Positions 48,290 to 57,612 are shown, numbered from the stretch's first letter. The stretch is DNA of 64,000 bases from Halomonas sp. NO4 (GCF_010994375.1 NZ_WHMA01000010.1:1-64000); one strand, 5' to 3'. The notes: generated by a model not told the origin, from the letters alone. Translations and numbers: made by a program.

Positions 48290-49345
48290 CTAGTCCAGCC
48301 CCAGGATGCGCCGGTTGGCGGCCTCGTCGGTGCCCGTGTCGGCGAAGTCGTCGAAGGCACGCTCGGTGACCTCGATGATGTGGTCGCGGATGAAGGCGGC
48401 CCCTTCTCGGGCACCCGCCTCCGGGTGCTTGAGGCAGCATTCCCACTCGAGCACGGCCCAGCCGTGGTAGTCGTTGGCCGCCATCCACGAGAAGAGGTGC
48501 TTGAAGTCCACCTGGCCGTCGCCCAGCGAACGGAAACGCCCGGCACGCTGGGTCCAGCCCTGGTAGCCGGAGTAGACGCCCTGCTTGGGGCTGGGATTGA
48601 ACTCGGCATCCTTGACGTGAAACATCTGGATGCGCTCGCGGTAGACGTCCAGAAAGCCCCGGTAGTCGAGCTGTTGCAGGATCAGGTGGCTGGGGTCGTA
48701 GAGGATATGGCAGCGCGGATGATGCCCGACGCGCTCCAGGAACATCTCGTAGGTGATGCCGTCGTGCAGATCCTCGCCGGGGTGAATCTCGTAGCAGAGG
48801 TTCACCCCCGCCTCGTCGAAGGCATCGAGGATCGGCCGCCAGCGCCGGGCCAGCTCGTCGAAGGCGCTGTCGATCAGCCCCGCCGGGCGCTGCGGCCAGG
48901 GGTAGACGAAGGGCCAGGCCAGGGCGCCGGAGAAGGTGCCGTGGTCGGTGAGCCCCAGGTTGCGCGAGGCGCGCGCCGCCAGGTGCAGCTGCTCCACCGC
49001 CCAGGCCTGGCGGGCCTTGGGATTGCCGCGCACCTCGGGCACCGCGAAGCCGTCGAACATCTCGTCGTAGGCCGGATGCACGGCCACCAACTGGCCCTGC
49101 AGGTGGGTGGAGAGTTCGGTGAGGGCCAGGCCGTGCTCGGCCAGGGTGCCCAGGATCTCGTCGCAGTAGGTCTGGCTCTCCGCCGCCTGCTTCAGGTCGA
49201 TCAGGCGAGCGTCCCAACTGGGCAGCTGCACGCCCTCGTAACCCAGGCCAGCCGCCCAGGCGGCGATGCGCTCCAGGCTGTTGAACGGGGCCTCGTCGCC
49301 GGCGAACTGCGCCAGGAATAGCGCCGGTCCCTTGATGGTCTTCAT
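48290..49345 (-). CDS. Sugar phosphate isomerase/epimerase-like TIM-barrel protein
   Basis: This 351-residue xylose-isomerase-like TIM barrel (AP-endonuclease-2 family) has metal-binding candidates in CYEIHPGEDLHDG, ILYDPSHLILQQL and MFHVKDAEFNPSP, and a late VLEWECCLKHPE. Members include inosose dehydratases, 3-keto-sugar lyases and pentulose epimerases. It lies between the ABC binding-protein gene and the Gfo/Idh gene. A reaction on a keto-sugar made by the Gfo/Idh enzyme (isomerisation or elimination) is the most natural guess. The length is above the roughly 280 of simple members. AGAGGCTCGAT precedes the ATG. Confidence 0.83.
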   Translation of the reverse strand: MKTIKGPALFLAQFAGDEAPFNSLERIAAWAAGLGYEGVQLPSWDARLIDLKQAAESQTYCDEILGTLAEHGLALTELSTHLQGQLVAVHPAYDEMFDGFAVPEVRGNPKARQAWAVEQLHLAARASRNLGLTDHGTFSGALAWPFVYPWPQRPAGLIDSAFDELARRWRPILDAFDEAGVNLCYEIHPGEDLHDGITYEMFLERVGHHPRCHILYDPSHLILQQLDYRGFLDVYRERIQMFHVKDAEFNPSPKQGVYSGYQGWTQRAGRFRSLGDGQVDFKHLFSWMAANDYHGWAVLEWECCLKHPEAGAREGAAFIRDHIIEVTERAFDDFADTGTDEAANRRILGLD

Positions 49346-49360
49346 ATCGAGCCTCTCATG

Positions 49361-49399
49361 CCGGTGTCACGATCGTCGGACGGACGGCGACACTGCCGG
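49361..49399 (-). other. Stem-loop after the ABC binding-protein gene
   Basis: CCGGTGTC and GACA-C-TG-CCGG arms (with a small bulge) can fold about 20 bases beyond the stop of the binding-protein gene and before the TIM-barrel gene. It resembles the receptor-downstream stem-loops of the three TRAP operons. Confidence 0.4.
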
Positions 49400-49418
49400 T
49401 GCCGCCGCGCCTGCTTCC

Positions 49419-50372
49419 TCAGAACGGTGAATCGGGGTGATAGTACTGTTCGGCGTTCTCCTGGGTGATCAGCGGCGAGCCGAGGATGTACTCGCCGATC
49501 ACCGGCCCGTTGGACGTGAAGTGCTGCACGGTGAGGTCCATGGCGGTGGCGATCATCGCCGGCGGATAGAGCACGTCCACGGGCACAAGGTCGTCGCCCT
49601 CCATCACCCGTTCGATGATGTCCTTCATGCCGGCCCCGCCGACGATGAACAGCTCGTCCTCGCGCTCGGCCTGGCGCACCGCCTCGATCACCCCCAGGGC
49701 GATGTCGTCGTCCTGGGCCCAGACGGCATCGATATTGTCGAAGCGGGCCAGGAAGTCCTGCATCACCTCGAAGCCGTCGTCGCGGTTCCAGTTGGCGTGC
49801 TGCATGTCGAGGATCTCGATGTCGCTGCCCTCGATGGCCTCCTGGAAGCCCTGCACCCGCTCGTCGTCGATCACCGTGGGGATGCCGCGCAGCACCACGA
49901 TCTCGCCCTCGCCGTCGAGCCGCTCGCGGATGTACTCGCCGGAGACGCGCCCCATCTCGTGGTTGTTGCCGGCCACGTAGAGGTCCTCGATGCCCTCCTG
50001 GTCGAGCCCGCGGTCGACCACGGTGACGAAGACCCCCTCCTCCTTGACCCGCCTCACCGGGTCGGTGAGCGGCCCCGACTCGAAGGGCAGTACCACCAGA
50101 GCATCGATGCTGCGCTGCGACACCAGATCCTCGAGATCGTTGGCCTGCTCGCCGGGATTGCTGGCGGTGGAGATGGTGATCTCGATATCGGGATAGAGTG
50201 CCTCGAGGCGCTCCTTGGCCTGCTCGGCATGGAAGTTGACGCCGCCCGTCCAGCCGTGGGTCGCCGCGGGAATCGAGACCCCGATGGTGACCTCCTGCGC
50301 CGTGGCGGCGGCCGGCACGCCGACGGCCGCCGAGACGGCCAGGGCGAGTAGTGTCTTCTTGATGTGTGGCAT
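49419..50372 (-). CDS. Sugar ABC transporter substrate-binding protein (RbsB-like)
   Basis: This 317-residue periplasmic type-I binding protein has a signal peptide (KKTLLALAVSAAVGVPAAATA, cleavage at TAQ-EV). It starts VTIGVSIPAATHGWTGGV and carries the family stretches ALVVLPFESGPLTDPV, VTVVDRGLDQEGI and DAVWAQDDDIALGV. RbsB/XylF-type proteins bind pyranoses or related monosaccharides. Its permease and ATPase are encoded upstream in the same operon. GAGGAGCAAGAGC precedes the ATG; an earlier in-frame start would place 24 hydrophilic residues before the signal peptide. Confidence 0.92.
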   Translation of the reverse strand: MPHIKKTLLALAVSAAVGVPAAATAQEVTIGVSIPAATHGWTGGVNFHAEQAKERLEALYPDIEITISTASNPGEQANDLEDLVSQRSIDALVVLPFESGPLTDPVRRVKEEGVFVTVVDRGLDQEGIEDLYVAGNNHEMGRVSGEYIRERLDGEGEIVVLRGIPTVIDDERVQGFQEAIEGSDIEILDMQHANWNRDDGFEVMQDFLARFDNIDAVWAQDDDIALGVIEAVRQAEREDELFIVGGAGMKDIIERVMEGDDLVPVDVLYPPAMIATAMDLTVQHFTSNGPVIGEYILGSPLITQENAEQYYHPDSPF

Positions 50373-50422
50373 GCTCTTGCTCCTCGTGCTTGTGCTTGTT
50401 GTCGCTGCCAGTGCTGACGGGC

Positions 50423-51442
50423 TCAGGGTCCCGCCTTCCTCCACGATGCGCGCTGCAGGTAGACCGCCACGATGATGATGATCCCCTGCACCGTACCGTT
50501 GAGATAGTTGGAGATGGCGTCGGTGAGGTTGAGGATGTTGCCGATCATGGTCAGCATGATGGCGCCCACCACCGTGCCCCAGATGCGGCCGTGGCCGCCC
50601 TTGAGCACGGTGCCACCGATGATCACCGCGGCGATCGCCTCGAGCTCCCAGAGCACCCCGGTAGCCCCCGACGCCGAGCCCAGCCGCGGCACGTAGATGA
50701 TGGTCGCCACGGCGACGCAGACGCCCTGCAATACATAGGTCAGGGTCTTGATGCGATCGACGCGGATCGCGCTGTACTCGGCCACCTTCTCGTTGGAGCC
50801 GATGGCGAAGCAGTAGCGCCCGAAGCGGGTATGGTTGAGCAGCACGTAACCGACCACGGCGACCAGCAGGAACACCAGCACCGGGATGGGCACGCCCAGC
50901 AGGCTGTCGTAGTAGACCGGGCGATAGATGTCGCGAATGTCCCAGTCCAGGGTCAGGGTGCCGCCGTCGGCCAGGTAGGTGACCAGCGACCGGTAGATGC
51001 CCATGGTGCCCAGGGTGACGATGAATGCCTCGATCTTGCCCTTGGTGGTGACGATGCCGTTGATGACGCCGGCACCGGCACCCAGGATCAGTGAGGCACC
51101 CACGCCCAGCATCACCGTGGTCAGGCCGGCACCGAACTGCTCCACCAGGCCGTTCATCAGGATGATCATCACCCCGGCGATGAAGGCCGCCATGGAGCCC
51201 ACCGAGAGATCCAGGCCACCGGCGGTGATGACGAAGGTGGCCCCCACGGCGATGATGCCGATGAAGGCACTCCGGGTGAGCATGTTGGTGAGGTTGTCCA
51301 GCCCCAGGAAGGCGGGGTTGATCAGTACCCCCAGCAACGCCAGGGCCAGCAGGGCGATGAAGGGCCCCCAGGTCTTGAGATCCAGGGAGAAGCCGCCACC
51401 GCGGGACGGTTGCGCTTTGCGCTCAGGCACGACGTCGTTCAT
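50423..51442 (-). CDS. Sugar ABC transporter permease (RbsC-like)
   Basis: This 339-residue BPD-type-2 permease has about ten helices. [18 protein letters not shown] lies near the start, [20 protein letters not shown] and [18 protein letters not shown] follow (the EAA-like coupling area), and [20 protein letters not shown] lies after the middle. The last helices read [15 protein letters not shown]. It forms the homodimeric channel for the sugar. The ATG at 51442, preceded by a G-rich GGGGGGAGAAG, overlaps the ATPase gene by 20 bases, so the two are translationally linked. Confidence 0.92.
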   Translation of the reverse strand: MNDVVPERKAQPSRGGGFSLDLKTWGPFIALLALALLGVLINPAFLGLDNLTNMLTRSAFIGIIAVGATFVITAGGLDLSVGSMAAFIAGVMIILMNGLVEQFGAGLTTVMLGVGASLILGAGAGVINGIVTTKGKIEAFIVTLGTMGIYRSLVTYLADGGTLTLDWDIRDIYRPVYYDSLLGVPIPVLVFLLVAVVGYVLLNHTRFGRYCFAIGSNEKVAEYSAIRVDRIKTLTYVLQGVCVAVATIIYVPRLGSASGATGVLWELEAIAAVIIGGTVLKGGHGRIWGTVVGAIMLTMIGNILNLTDAISNYLNGTVQGIIIIVAVYLQRASWRKAGP

Positions 51443-52952
51443 CCGCTTCTCCCCCCTTGATGCCGGATGCGTACTGCATGATTTCGTGTTCATTGATCTG
51501 CTCGCCCTCGAGGATGCCGGTCAGCTCACCGGCACACATCACCGCGACCCGGTGCGCCAGTCCGATCAGCTCGGGCATCTCCGAGGAGATGAGGATCACC
51601 GAGCGCCCGGCATCGGTGAGCTCGCGGATGAAGCGATAGATCTGCTGCTTGGTGCCCACGTCGATACCCCGGGTCGGCTCGTTGATGATGACGATCTCGG
51701 GGTCGATGGACATGACCTTGGCCAGCAGCAGCTTCTGCTGGTTGCCGCCGGAGAGCTCGCCGGCGCTGCGCACCGCGGTGCGCAGGCGGATGTCGAAGCG
51801 CTCGACGGCCTCCTGGAAGGCCTGCTCTTCACGGCGACGATCGATCAGCGGGCGGCAGTAGGCACGCAGGTTGAGCAGGGTGAAGTTGGGGCGCAGGCCC
51901 ATATTGAGCACCAGCCCCTTGCCCTTGCGATCGTCGGTGAGGTAGGCGATACGCTCGCGCACGGCATCGCGCAGGTGGCGCAGGGTCACCGGGCGCCCGT
52001 TGCGCCGCACCTCGCCGCTCGTGCGGGGCCGCAGGCCCAGCAGCGACTCGAGCAGCGCCGTCCGTCCGGCCCCCACCACCCCGCCGAAGCCCAGCACCTC
52101 GCCGCGGCGCAGGGTGAAACTGGCCCGGCGCACCGCCCCGGGCACCACGATGTCACGGGCCTCCAGCACGATCGGCGCATCGTCGGCAACCGGCGTGCGC
52201 TCGGGGTACATCTCGGTGATCTCGCGCCCCACCATCATCCTCGCCATGTCCTCCTTGCTGCGCCCCGCCACCGGTCCGGTATCGATGCGCTGGCCATCGC
52301 GCAGCACGGTGACACGATCGGCGATGCGCTCGATCTCACGCAACTTGTGGGAGATGTAGAGGATCGCCACCCCACGCCGGCGCAGCCGATCGACCAGGGC
52401 GAAGAGCACCTCGACCTCGTGCTCGGTCAGGCTGGCGGTGGGCTCGTCCATGATCAGCACGCGCACGTCGCGGGTCACCGCCTTGGCGATCTCCACCATC
52501 TGCTGATCGGAGGTCGATAGGTCCTTGACCCGGGCACGGGGATCGACCCGGGTTTCCAGCTCGGCCAGGGCCTCGCGACAGCGCTCGCGCATGGCCCGAC
52601 GGTCGAGGAAGGGACCGCGGCGTAGCTCGCGGCCCAGGAAGACGTTCTCCTCCACCGTCAGTTGCCCGGCCAGTGCCAGCTCCTGGTGGATCATCACGAT
52701 GCCCTCGGCCTCCGCCTCGCCGCTGCCGCGGAAGCGGCGTGGCGCGCCATCGAGTCGCACTTCCCCCGCGCTGGGCGGCAGGTAACCGGCGAGGATCTTG
52801 ACCAGAGTCGACTTCCCGGCACCGTTCTCGCCCAGCAGGGCATGCACCTCACCGCGATTCAGCGTCAGATCGATACCGAACAGCACCTGGTTGCCGCCGA
52901 AGGCGCGATCGATACCCCGGGCTTCGAGCACGGTAGCGTGTTCATGGCTCAT
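51423..52952 (-). CDS. Sugar ABC transporter ATP-binding protein (RbsA-like)
   Basis: This 509-residue double ATPase of the monosaccharide importers has domain 1 with Walker [17 protein letters not shown] near residue 32, [15 protein letters not shown] signature and Walker [11 protein letters not shown]. Domain 2 has a degenerate Walker [17 protein letters not shown] near 282 but an intact [15 protein letters not shown] and [14 protein letters not shown]. Asymmetry of this sort is normal for RbsA/XylG. It starts inside the TGA of the SDR gene (TGATG) and so is coupled to it. The protein energises uptake of the sugar the operon degrades. Confidence 0.93.
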   Translation of the reverse strand: MSHEHATVLEARGIDRAFGGNQVLFGIDLTLNRGEVHALLGENGAGKSTLVKILAGYLPPSAGEVRLDGAPRRFRGSGEAEAEGIVMIHQELALAGQLTVEENVFLGRELRRGPFLDRRAMRERCREALAELETRVDPRARVKDLSTSDQQMVEIAKAVTRDVRVLIMDEPTASLTEHEVEVLFALVDRLRRRGVAILYISHKLREIERIADRVTVLRDGQRIDTGPVAGRSKEDMARMMVGREITEMYPERTPVADDAPIVLEARDIVVPGAVRRASFTLRRGEVLGFGGVVGAGRTALLESLLGLRPRTSGEVRRNGRPVTLRHLRDAVRERIAYLTDDRKGKGLVLNMGLRPNFTLLNLRAYCRPLIDRRREEQAFQEAVERFDIRLRTAVRSAGELSGGNQQKLLLAKVMSIDPEIVIINEPTRGIDVGTKQQIYRFIRELTDAGRSVILISSEMPELIGLAHRVAVMCAGELTGILEGEQINEHEIMQYASGIKGGEADERRRA

Positions 52953-53722
52953 CAGCCCCACCCTCCGTCGACCGGGATAGCGGCACCGGTGAGCTGGGCA
53001 CTGTCATCCGCGGCCAGGAACAGCACCGCGGGGGCCACGTGCTCGGGCAGCAGGCGCACCTTGAGGCACTGGTGCTCCTGGATGCGCGCCTCGTCCTCGG
53101 GGCCGATCCAACGCTCGAGCTGGCGCGCGGTTAGGATGCAGCCGGGCACCACGGTGTTGACGCGGATATTCTGAGTGCCGAGATCACGGGCCAAGCTGCG
53201 GGTCAGACCGTGCACCGCCGCCTTGGCGGTAACATAGGCGGAGAGATTGCCGATGGCGTTCTGTACGCTGATCGAGCCGAAGTTGATGATCGAGCCGCCG
53301 CCGGCCGCCGCCATGCGTTCGGCAACGGCCTGGATAGCGAAGAACATGGGGCGCAGGTTGAGCGACATGCGCTCGTTCCAGTCGTCGACGCTCAACTCGC
53401 GCCAGTCGTGGCGTTCGTCGTTGGCGGCGTTATTGACCAGGGTGCGAATCGGTCCCAGCGACTGGACCGTCTCGTCGAGGGCGGCCCGCAGCGCATCGAC
53501 GTCGCGGACATCGCAGTGCTGATACAGCGGCGCATGGCCGCTTTCCTGCTCGATCTCCCGGCAGAGACGTCGGCTGGCCGCCTCGTCGATGTCAACGAAG
53601 GCGACCCGGGCTCCTTGACGATGGAAAGCGCTCACCAGGGCGGCGCCGATGCCGCTACCGCCGCCAGTAACGAAGACCACGCGGTCCTCGAGACTGGGGT
53701 AGCGAGCGGAAGGATCTGTCAT
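52952..53722 (-). CDS. SDR aldose dehydrogenase, XylB/galactose dehydrogenase-like
   Basis: This 256-residue short-chain dehydrogenase has VVFVTGGGSGIGAALVSAF, VNNAANDERHDW, catalytic Ser in FGSISVQNAIGNLSAY and Y-V-T-A-K, and RVNTVVPGCILTARQ before VDGGWG. The order, including ND-RH and QCLK, is very close to Caulobacter D-xylose dehydrogenase XylB as I recall it. It should oxidise a pyranose to the lactone, which the SMP-30 protein then opens. It is the first gene of the operon and lies about 45 bases downstream of a ROK-type operator. The start is uncertain between codons at 53722, 53728 and 53731. Confidence 0.88.
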   Translation of the reverse strand: MTDPSARYPSLEDRVVFVTGGGSGIGAALVSAFHRQGARVAFVDIDEAASRRLCREIEQESGHAPLYQHCDVRDVDALRAALDETVQSLGPIRTLVNNAANDERHDWRELSVDDWNERMSLNLRPMFFAIQAVAERMAAAGGGSIINFGSISVQNAIGNLSAYVTAKAAVHGLTRSLARDLGTQNIRVNTVVPGCILTARQLERWIGPEDEARIQEHQCLKVRLLPEHVAPAVLFLAADDSAQLTGAAIPVDGGWG

Positions 53723-53765
53723 GGGCATCACCGGTTATTGTTGTGGATTTGTTGAGCCAGCTCAG

Positions 53766-53792
53766 GATTTACTTTAGGCAGAAAAATAAATC
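53766..53792. promoter_or_regulatory. ROK-type operator candidate (NagC/Mlc-like)
   Basis: GATTTACTTT-AGGCAGA-AAAATAAATC has 10-bp arms matching at nine positions with a 7-bp spacer. The AT-rich arms and the spacing resemble NagC/Mlc/XylR boxes. It lies 44-70 bases upstream of the SDR start, where it could overlap the operon promoter. Confidence 0.6.
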
Positions 53793-53921
53793 ACTGCAGA
53801 TTCAACTTTGGTCGCAATGCATTCACGTCCCTATCGCCCCACTACCAGCGTCATCCCGAGAGTAAACCCGCTTCGTCGACGGAAAACGCACCTGGAACTG
53901 GAAAATTCGACGGTTTTACGC

Positions 53922-53930
53922 TGATATAAT
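53922..53930 (+). promoter_or_regulatory. Extended -10 promoter for the ROK gene
   Basis: TGATATAAT contains a perfect TATAAT (53925-53930) and the TG of an extended -10. No good -35 is present, as is common for this promoter class. The leader would be about 28 bases to the ROK ATG. Confidence 0.65.
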
Positions 53931-53964
53931 TTAGTCCTCAAAATAATCTGGAAGCGAAGTCACC

Positions 53965-55182
53965 ATGACCAGCCTAGTGCCCGATCCCACCAGGAGGGAC
54001 AACACGCTCGCCATCGTCGCCACCCTACGCAACCAGGGCCCCATGGCTCGCGTCGACCTGGGTACGGCCAACGGCATCAGTTCGGCCACGGTGACGGCAA
54101 TCGCCACCGAGCTGCTGCGCCACGGCCTGGTCACCGAACTGCCCGCCGAACCCCACCGTCACGGCGGCCGGGGGCGCCCCAAGACACTGATTCGTCTGGA
54201 TCCCGAGGCGGCACGAGTGGTCTGCGTCAAGCTGTCGCTCAACGAAGTGCAGGTGGTAGTGGGTGACTTCACCGGCCAGGTACGCCACGCCGAGACATGC
54301 ACGCTGAACACCGCCGGCCTGACCCCGGAGGCGCTCTGCGATCTCCTCGAGGAGCGGATTCTTGCGACGCTGGCCCCCCTGCCGGGTGAGCCACGCGAGC
54401 TGGGCGGTGTCTGCCTCGCCGTGCAGGGCGTGGTGTCGCCGGCCAGCGGCAGGCTCATCTGGTCGCCGGCGCTGCGCTTTCGCAACGCCCCCCTGGCGGC
54501 CCCCTTGGCCGAGCGCCTCGGCTGCCCGGTACTGCTGGAGAACGACGCCAACTGCATCGCCAGCATGCTCGCCCGCCAGCCGGCATACGCCGATACCCCC
54601 AACCTCGCGGTCATCATGCTCGGCTACGGCATCGGCATGTCGGTGCTGATCGATGGCAAGCCATTCCTAGGCGCCGGCGGCTCGGCGGCCGAGATCGGCC
54701 ATAGCAAGTTCGAACCCGGTGGCGCTCTGTGCGCCTGCGGTCGGCGCGGTTGCATCGAGGCCTATACGAGTGACTACGCGATCTACCGCGAGGCCCATGC
54801 CCTGCTGCCGCTGCCGCCGGGCGACAGCGCCCACCCCTCGGAAGAGCAGATGCAGACCCTGGTACGCCTCGCCGAGCAAGGCGACCCAGTGGCCCGGCAG
54901 ATCTACCACAAGGCAGGACGCGCTCTGGGCTTCGGCATCGCCAACGTGCTGGCCCTGTTCAACCCCGACCTGGTGCTGATCACCGGCTCGGGCGTGCGGG
55001 GGTATGCGGCGATGCGCCCCGCTCTGGAGGCGGCCATCGACGAGGCCCTAGTGCCCGAGCTGGTGGGCGCGAGCCGGCTGGCGATACACCCCTGGGACCG
55101 CGACATGACCTGCCTCGGCGGCATCGGCATGATCCTGGATGCCACCGACGCCACGCAATTGGCCAGTGTCGTACAGCCCTGA
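53965..55182 (+). CDS. ROK-family transcriptional regulator
   Basis: This 405-residue regulator of the XylR/NagC/Mlc type has an N-terminal winged helix (ARVDLGTANGISSATVTAIA) and a sugar-kinase-like ROK domain. The latter contains the zinc motif GHSKF with CACGRRGCIEAYTS at about residues 247-270. It is divergent from the aldose dehydrogenase-ABC operon and very probably represses it until the sugar (free or as an early product) binds. The kinase-type phosphate loop is not evident, so it likely has no catalytic role. SD context GAAGCGAAG is weak. Confidence 0.9.
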   Translation: MTSLVPDPTRRDNTLAIVATLRNQGPMARVDLGTANGISSATVTAIATELLRHGLVTELPAEPHRHGGRGRPKTLIRLDPEAARVVCVKLSLNEVQVVVGDFTGQVRHAETCTLNTAGLTPEALCDLLEERILATLAPLPGEPRELGGVCLAVQGVVSPASGRLIWSPALRFRNAPLAAPLAERLGCPVLLENDANCIASMLARQPAYADTPNLAVIMLGYGIGMSVLIDGKPFLGAGGSAAEIGHSKFEPGGALCACGRRGCIEAYTSDYAIYREAHALLPLPPGDSAHPSEEQMQTLVRLAEQGDPVARQIYHKAGRALGFGIANVLALFNPDLVLITGSGVRGYAAMRPALEAAIDEALVPELVGASRLAIHPWDRDMTCLGGIGMILDATDATQLASVVQP

Positions 55183-55208
55183 CGGGAGCGTGCATGCCCC
55201 GCGAGTTG

Positions 55209-55225
55209 CCGGCGGTGATCGCCGG
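55209..55225. terminator. Weak hairpin between ROK gene and K+ channel gene
   Basis: CCGGCG-GTGAT-CGCCGG (6-bp perfect stem) lies between the convergent genes. It lacks a T-tract, so it may only weakly terminate either transcript. Confidence 0.3.
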
Positions 55226-55268
55226 ACTCATGTCCTAGGATGCCGTCGTACTCACGCGGCCGATGCTT

Positions 55269-57029
55269 TCATGGCCGGGTCCGACGGCCGTTCGGCTTAT
55301 GAGCGCTGCGACGACGCCGTAACCTACCTTCCAGCCAGGCGAACGCGTAGCCGCACGGCTCATCGACCCCCGTTACGACATACCGAAGCGTATAGGGATT
55401 ATGGAGCGTCGCCTGCAGGATGAGCGCCACCCACTGGACCCCGCAGAAGAGAATCTCGTCACCGGCTAGGAGCGGACAAGCCTCATCCGGAAGCATGATC
55501 GAATGGCCCGCCCTGCGGATCGCGAGTGCCTCGCACGGAAGCCCCTCCGGGAACACGCGTGCATCGCGGCACAGCGCACCGAGCGTGATCACTCCACCCT
55601 TGTCCAGATAGTCGGTCACGGCCGGGGCCTCCCCCGGGATCAGCCTGACCGACCAGAGGTGCGGAGGCTCCGCCCCCACCGCCGCCTGAAGACGGGCCAC
55701 CAGTTCTTGCGTCAGGGCCGGTTCGCGGTCGGCGAGCCAGTCGATCAGTTCCTGGACGAGCGGCGAGATCAGCAGCTTCAGGATCCGGCGCGCCGTTGTC
55801 AGGCTGTGCTGGAGGACCAGGTCGGCCCGCGCGGCGTCGAACGCGACCTGATTCGCATGACTGTTCTGGCGCACGATGCGAAACGCCTCCGGATTGAGCT
55901 CCACCACCGACAACAGCGTACTGAGATTGTCCGAATCGCGATTCGTCGCGGCGACGACCCCGGCCGCGTCGTCGATCCCCGCCGCTTCCAGGGCCGAATG
56001 ATCCGCATGCGCCTGGACCATGATCGTACCGTCTCCGGCCACTGTGGCGTCCACTTCCGGATCGATAATGCGTACCCCGACGCCATGGACCTGGAGGTAG
56101 CGATGGATGCAGTGCCCCATTCGTCCGTACCCGCAGAGAATCCAGTTGCCCCGCGGGACCTGTATCGGTGCCCCGAGTTCGACGCCACGTGCGCCCACGA
56201 ACCACGCATTGAGGTTGTGAAGTTCAGGGCGTGCGATCGCCCAGTAGAGGAGTTGAGCGAAAATCTCGAAGGGGTTGACGACCGTGACATTGTCCAGCGC
56301 GCGCAGATTGGCCTCGTGGCGGGCCGAGGTCGATCGACAGATGACCCGCAGCCGCGGGTTCAGGTGCCGTGCCATCACCGCAATCTTGAGATTGATGTCG
56401 TCATCGTTCGTCAGCGCGACCAGAGCCCGGCATGCGGTGTGTTCTACACCCGCGGCCAGGAGGTGTTTCGGCGCGCTGGCATCCGCATGGAGTCCCGGCA
56501 TCGCGACCGTGTAATCGCGCACGCCCAGTGCCTTGATGCGCTCCGGGTCGGAATCGAGTATCACCGCCCGCATCCGGTGGTCGCTCAGGCCCCGAGCCAG
56601 CAGGCTGCCGGTATCGCCGAAACCGCAGAGGATGACGAAAGGTTCCACGTTGCCTTTGACCTTGCGGGCGAACCGGAACTCATCCATGGCCTGGATGAAA
56701 TGGGGATTCTGAACCAGACGAATCAGGGATCCGATCGCATAGAACCACGCGATGACGCCGGTATAGAGGCAGAAGATCGTCCACAGGCGCTGCTCGTCGC
56801 TGAAGCCGTTCGGCAGTTCGCCGAAACCGGTGGTGGTCGCCGTGTAGGTGAAGAAATAGAAGGCGTGGAAAAGACTCATGTAGGTCGTCTCACCATCGAC
56901 GACCCGTCCTGGCATCAGCGCCATGCCCATGATGCCCACCGAATACACGAACAGCAGCGCGAACAGCGGCCGGCGCATATAGCGCAGGACGATCATCGTC
57001 ACACGGTCGAGATTGGAGGTCGGCGTCAT
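55269..57029 (-). CDS. Potassium channel with two RCK/TrkA-N domains
   Basis: This 586-residue ion channel has TM1 at about 21-39, a pore helix near 50-62 and selectivity filter T-T-G-F-G-E at 66-71. The filter has Phe in place of the usual Tyr of GYG. TM2 lies at about 82-104. Two cytoplasmic Rossmann RCK domains follow, opening VILCGFGDTGSLLARGL (132) and WILCGYGRMGHCIHRYL (about 300), with late TrkA-C-like regions. Tandem RCK suggests gating by ligands such as ions, nucleotides or NAD. The first RCK keeps the nucleotide-binding glycines. It is flanked by a small four-helix protein and has lower GC than neighbouring sequence. I took the ATG giving MTPTSN because it lies 62 bases after the previous gene. 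Confidence 0.85.
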   Translation of the reverse strand: MTPTSNLDRVTMIVLRYMRRPLFALLFVYSVGIMGMALMPGRVVDGETTYMSLFHAFYFFTYTATTTGFGELPNGFSDEQRLWTIFCLYTGVIAWFYAIGSLIRLVQNPHFIQAMDEFRFARKVKGNVEPFVILCGFGDTGSLLARGLSDHRMRAVILDSDPERIKALGVRDYTVAMPGLHADASAPKHLLAAGVEHTACRALVALTNDDDINLKIAVMARHLNPRLRVICRSTSARHEANLRALDNVTVVNPFEIFAQLLYWAIARPELHNLNAWFVGARGVELGAPIQVPRGNWILCGYGRMGHCIHRYLQVHGVGVRIIDPEVDATVAGDGTIMVQAHADHSALEAAGIDDAAGVVAATNRDSDNLSTLLSVVELNPEAFRIVRQNSHANQVAFDAARADLVLQHSLTTARRILKLLISPLVQELIDWLADREPALTQELVARLQAAVGAEPPHLWSVRLIPGEAPAVTDYLDKGGVITLGALCRDARVFPEGLPCEALAIRRAGHSIMLPDEACPLLAGDEILFCGVQWVALILQATLHNPYTLRYVVTGVDEPCGYAFAWLEGRLRRRRSAHKPNGRRTRP

Positions 57030-57091
57030 GCGTTCACCCCTCCCTCTGCCAGTCCCGGATCGAGGCTGCCACGCTGAACCGGCCCGCGCGG

Positions 57092-57475
57092 CTAACGCCG
57101 CGAGAGCAGCGTATCGCCCACCAGAATCGCCGTCGCGACGATATTCGCGACCAGCGCCCCCTTGGCGATCGAGACGATATCGGCCATGTCTCCCGGCCCC
57201 GGTCCGCCCCCGGCACCGCCGTCCGCGACGATCCAGACGACACGCGCCGTGATCAGCAGCAGACCGGCAACCAGGCCGGACGCCAGCAGCAACGCCCCGG
57301 TCTGGGAGCGATCCCCCAGTTTCAGGCCGATCGCGACAAGATTGACGATGATGGCGAGCGTCAGAATCCACACATTGTAGTGTGCGGACGCCTCGACGCC
57401 CCCCATGACGAACGCGTAATTGAGGCTCAGGGTGAGGATGATGAAAAAACCGAAGACGACGCGTTCGAGATTCAT
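57092..57475 (-). CDS. Small four-helix membrane protein (possibly DUF6394)
   Basis: This protein of 127 residues has four hydrophobic helices (starting VVFGFFIILTLSLNYAFV) and one Gly/Pro-rich loop (GGAGGGPGPGDMADI) between helices 3 and 4. I believe it is the DUF6394 family but cannot prove it from sequence. It is encoded directly upstream of the K+ channel with a 62-base gap and the same orientation, and shares its lower GC, so the two probably form one unit. A subunit or assembly role for the channel is a guess. A TATACT -10 is visible upstream at 57505-57510. Confidence 0.6.
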   Translation of the reverse strand: MNLERVVFGFFIILTLSLNYAFVMGGVEASAHYNVWILTLAIIVNLVAIGLKLGDRSQTGALLLASGLVAGLLLITARVVWIVADGGAGGGPGPGDMADIVSIAKGALVANIVATAILVGDTLLSRR

Positions 57476-57612
57476 GGGCCTGCTCCTGGCCGGGTCGCGC
57501 CGTCAGTATAGGCATGGGCCTTCTGGGACCGCGAACGCCACCCCGGCGCCGGGCACCCCGACCCTCCGGCCGAGAGGCTGCGAAGCGCCGCCTTGCCTGC
57601 CTGTCGGCTGGG

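Larger units (their letters stand above)
53732..53964. other. AT-rich divergent SDR/ROK control region
   Basis: The 233 bases between the sugar operon and its ROK regulator are much more AT-rich than the coding sequence around them. The region contains a 27-bp NagC/Mlc-like inverted repeat and an extended -10 element (listed separately), plus A-rich and T-rich tracts around 53811-53930. No gene is seen. Confidence 0.5.
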
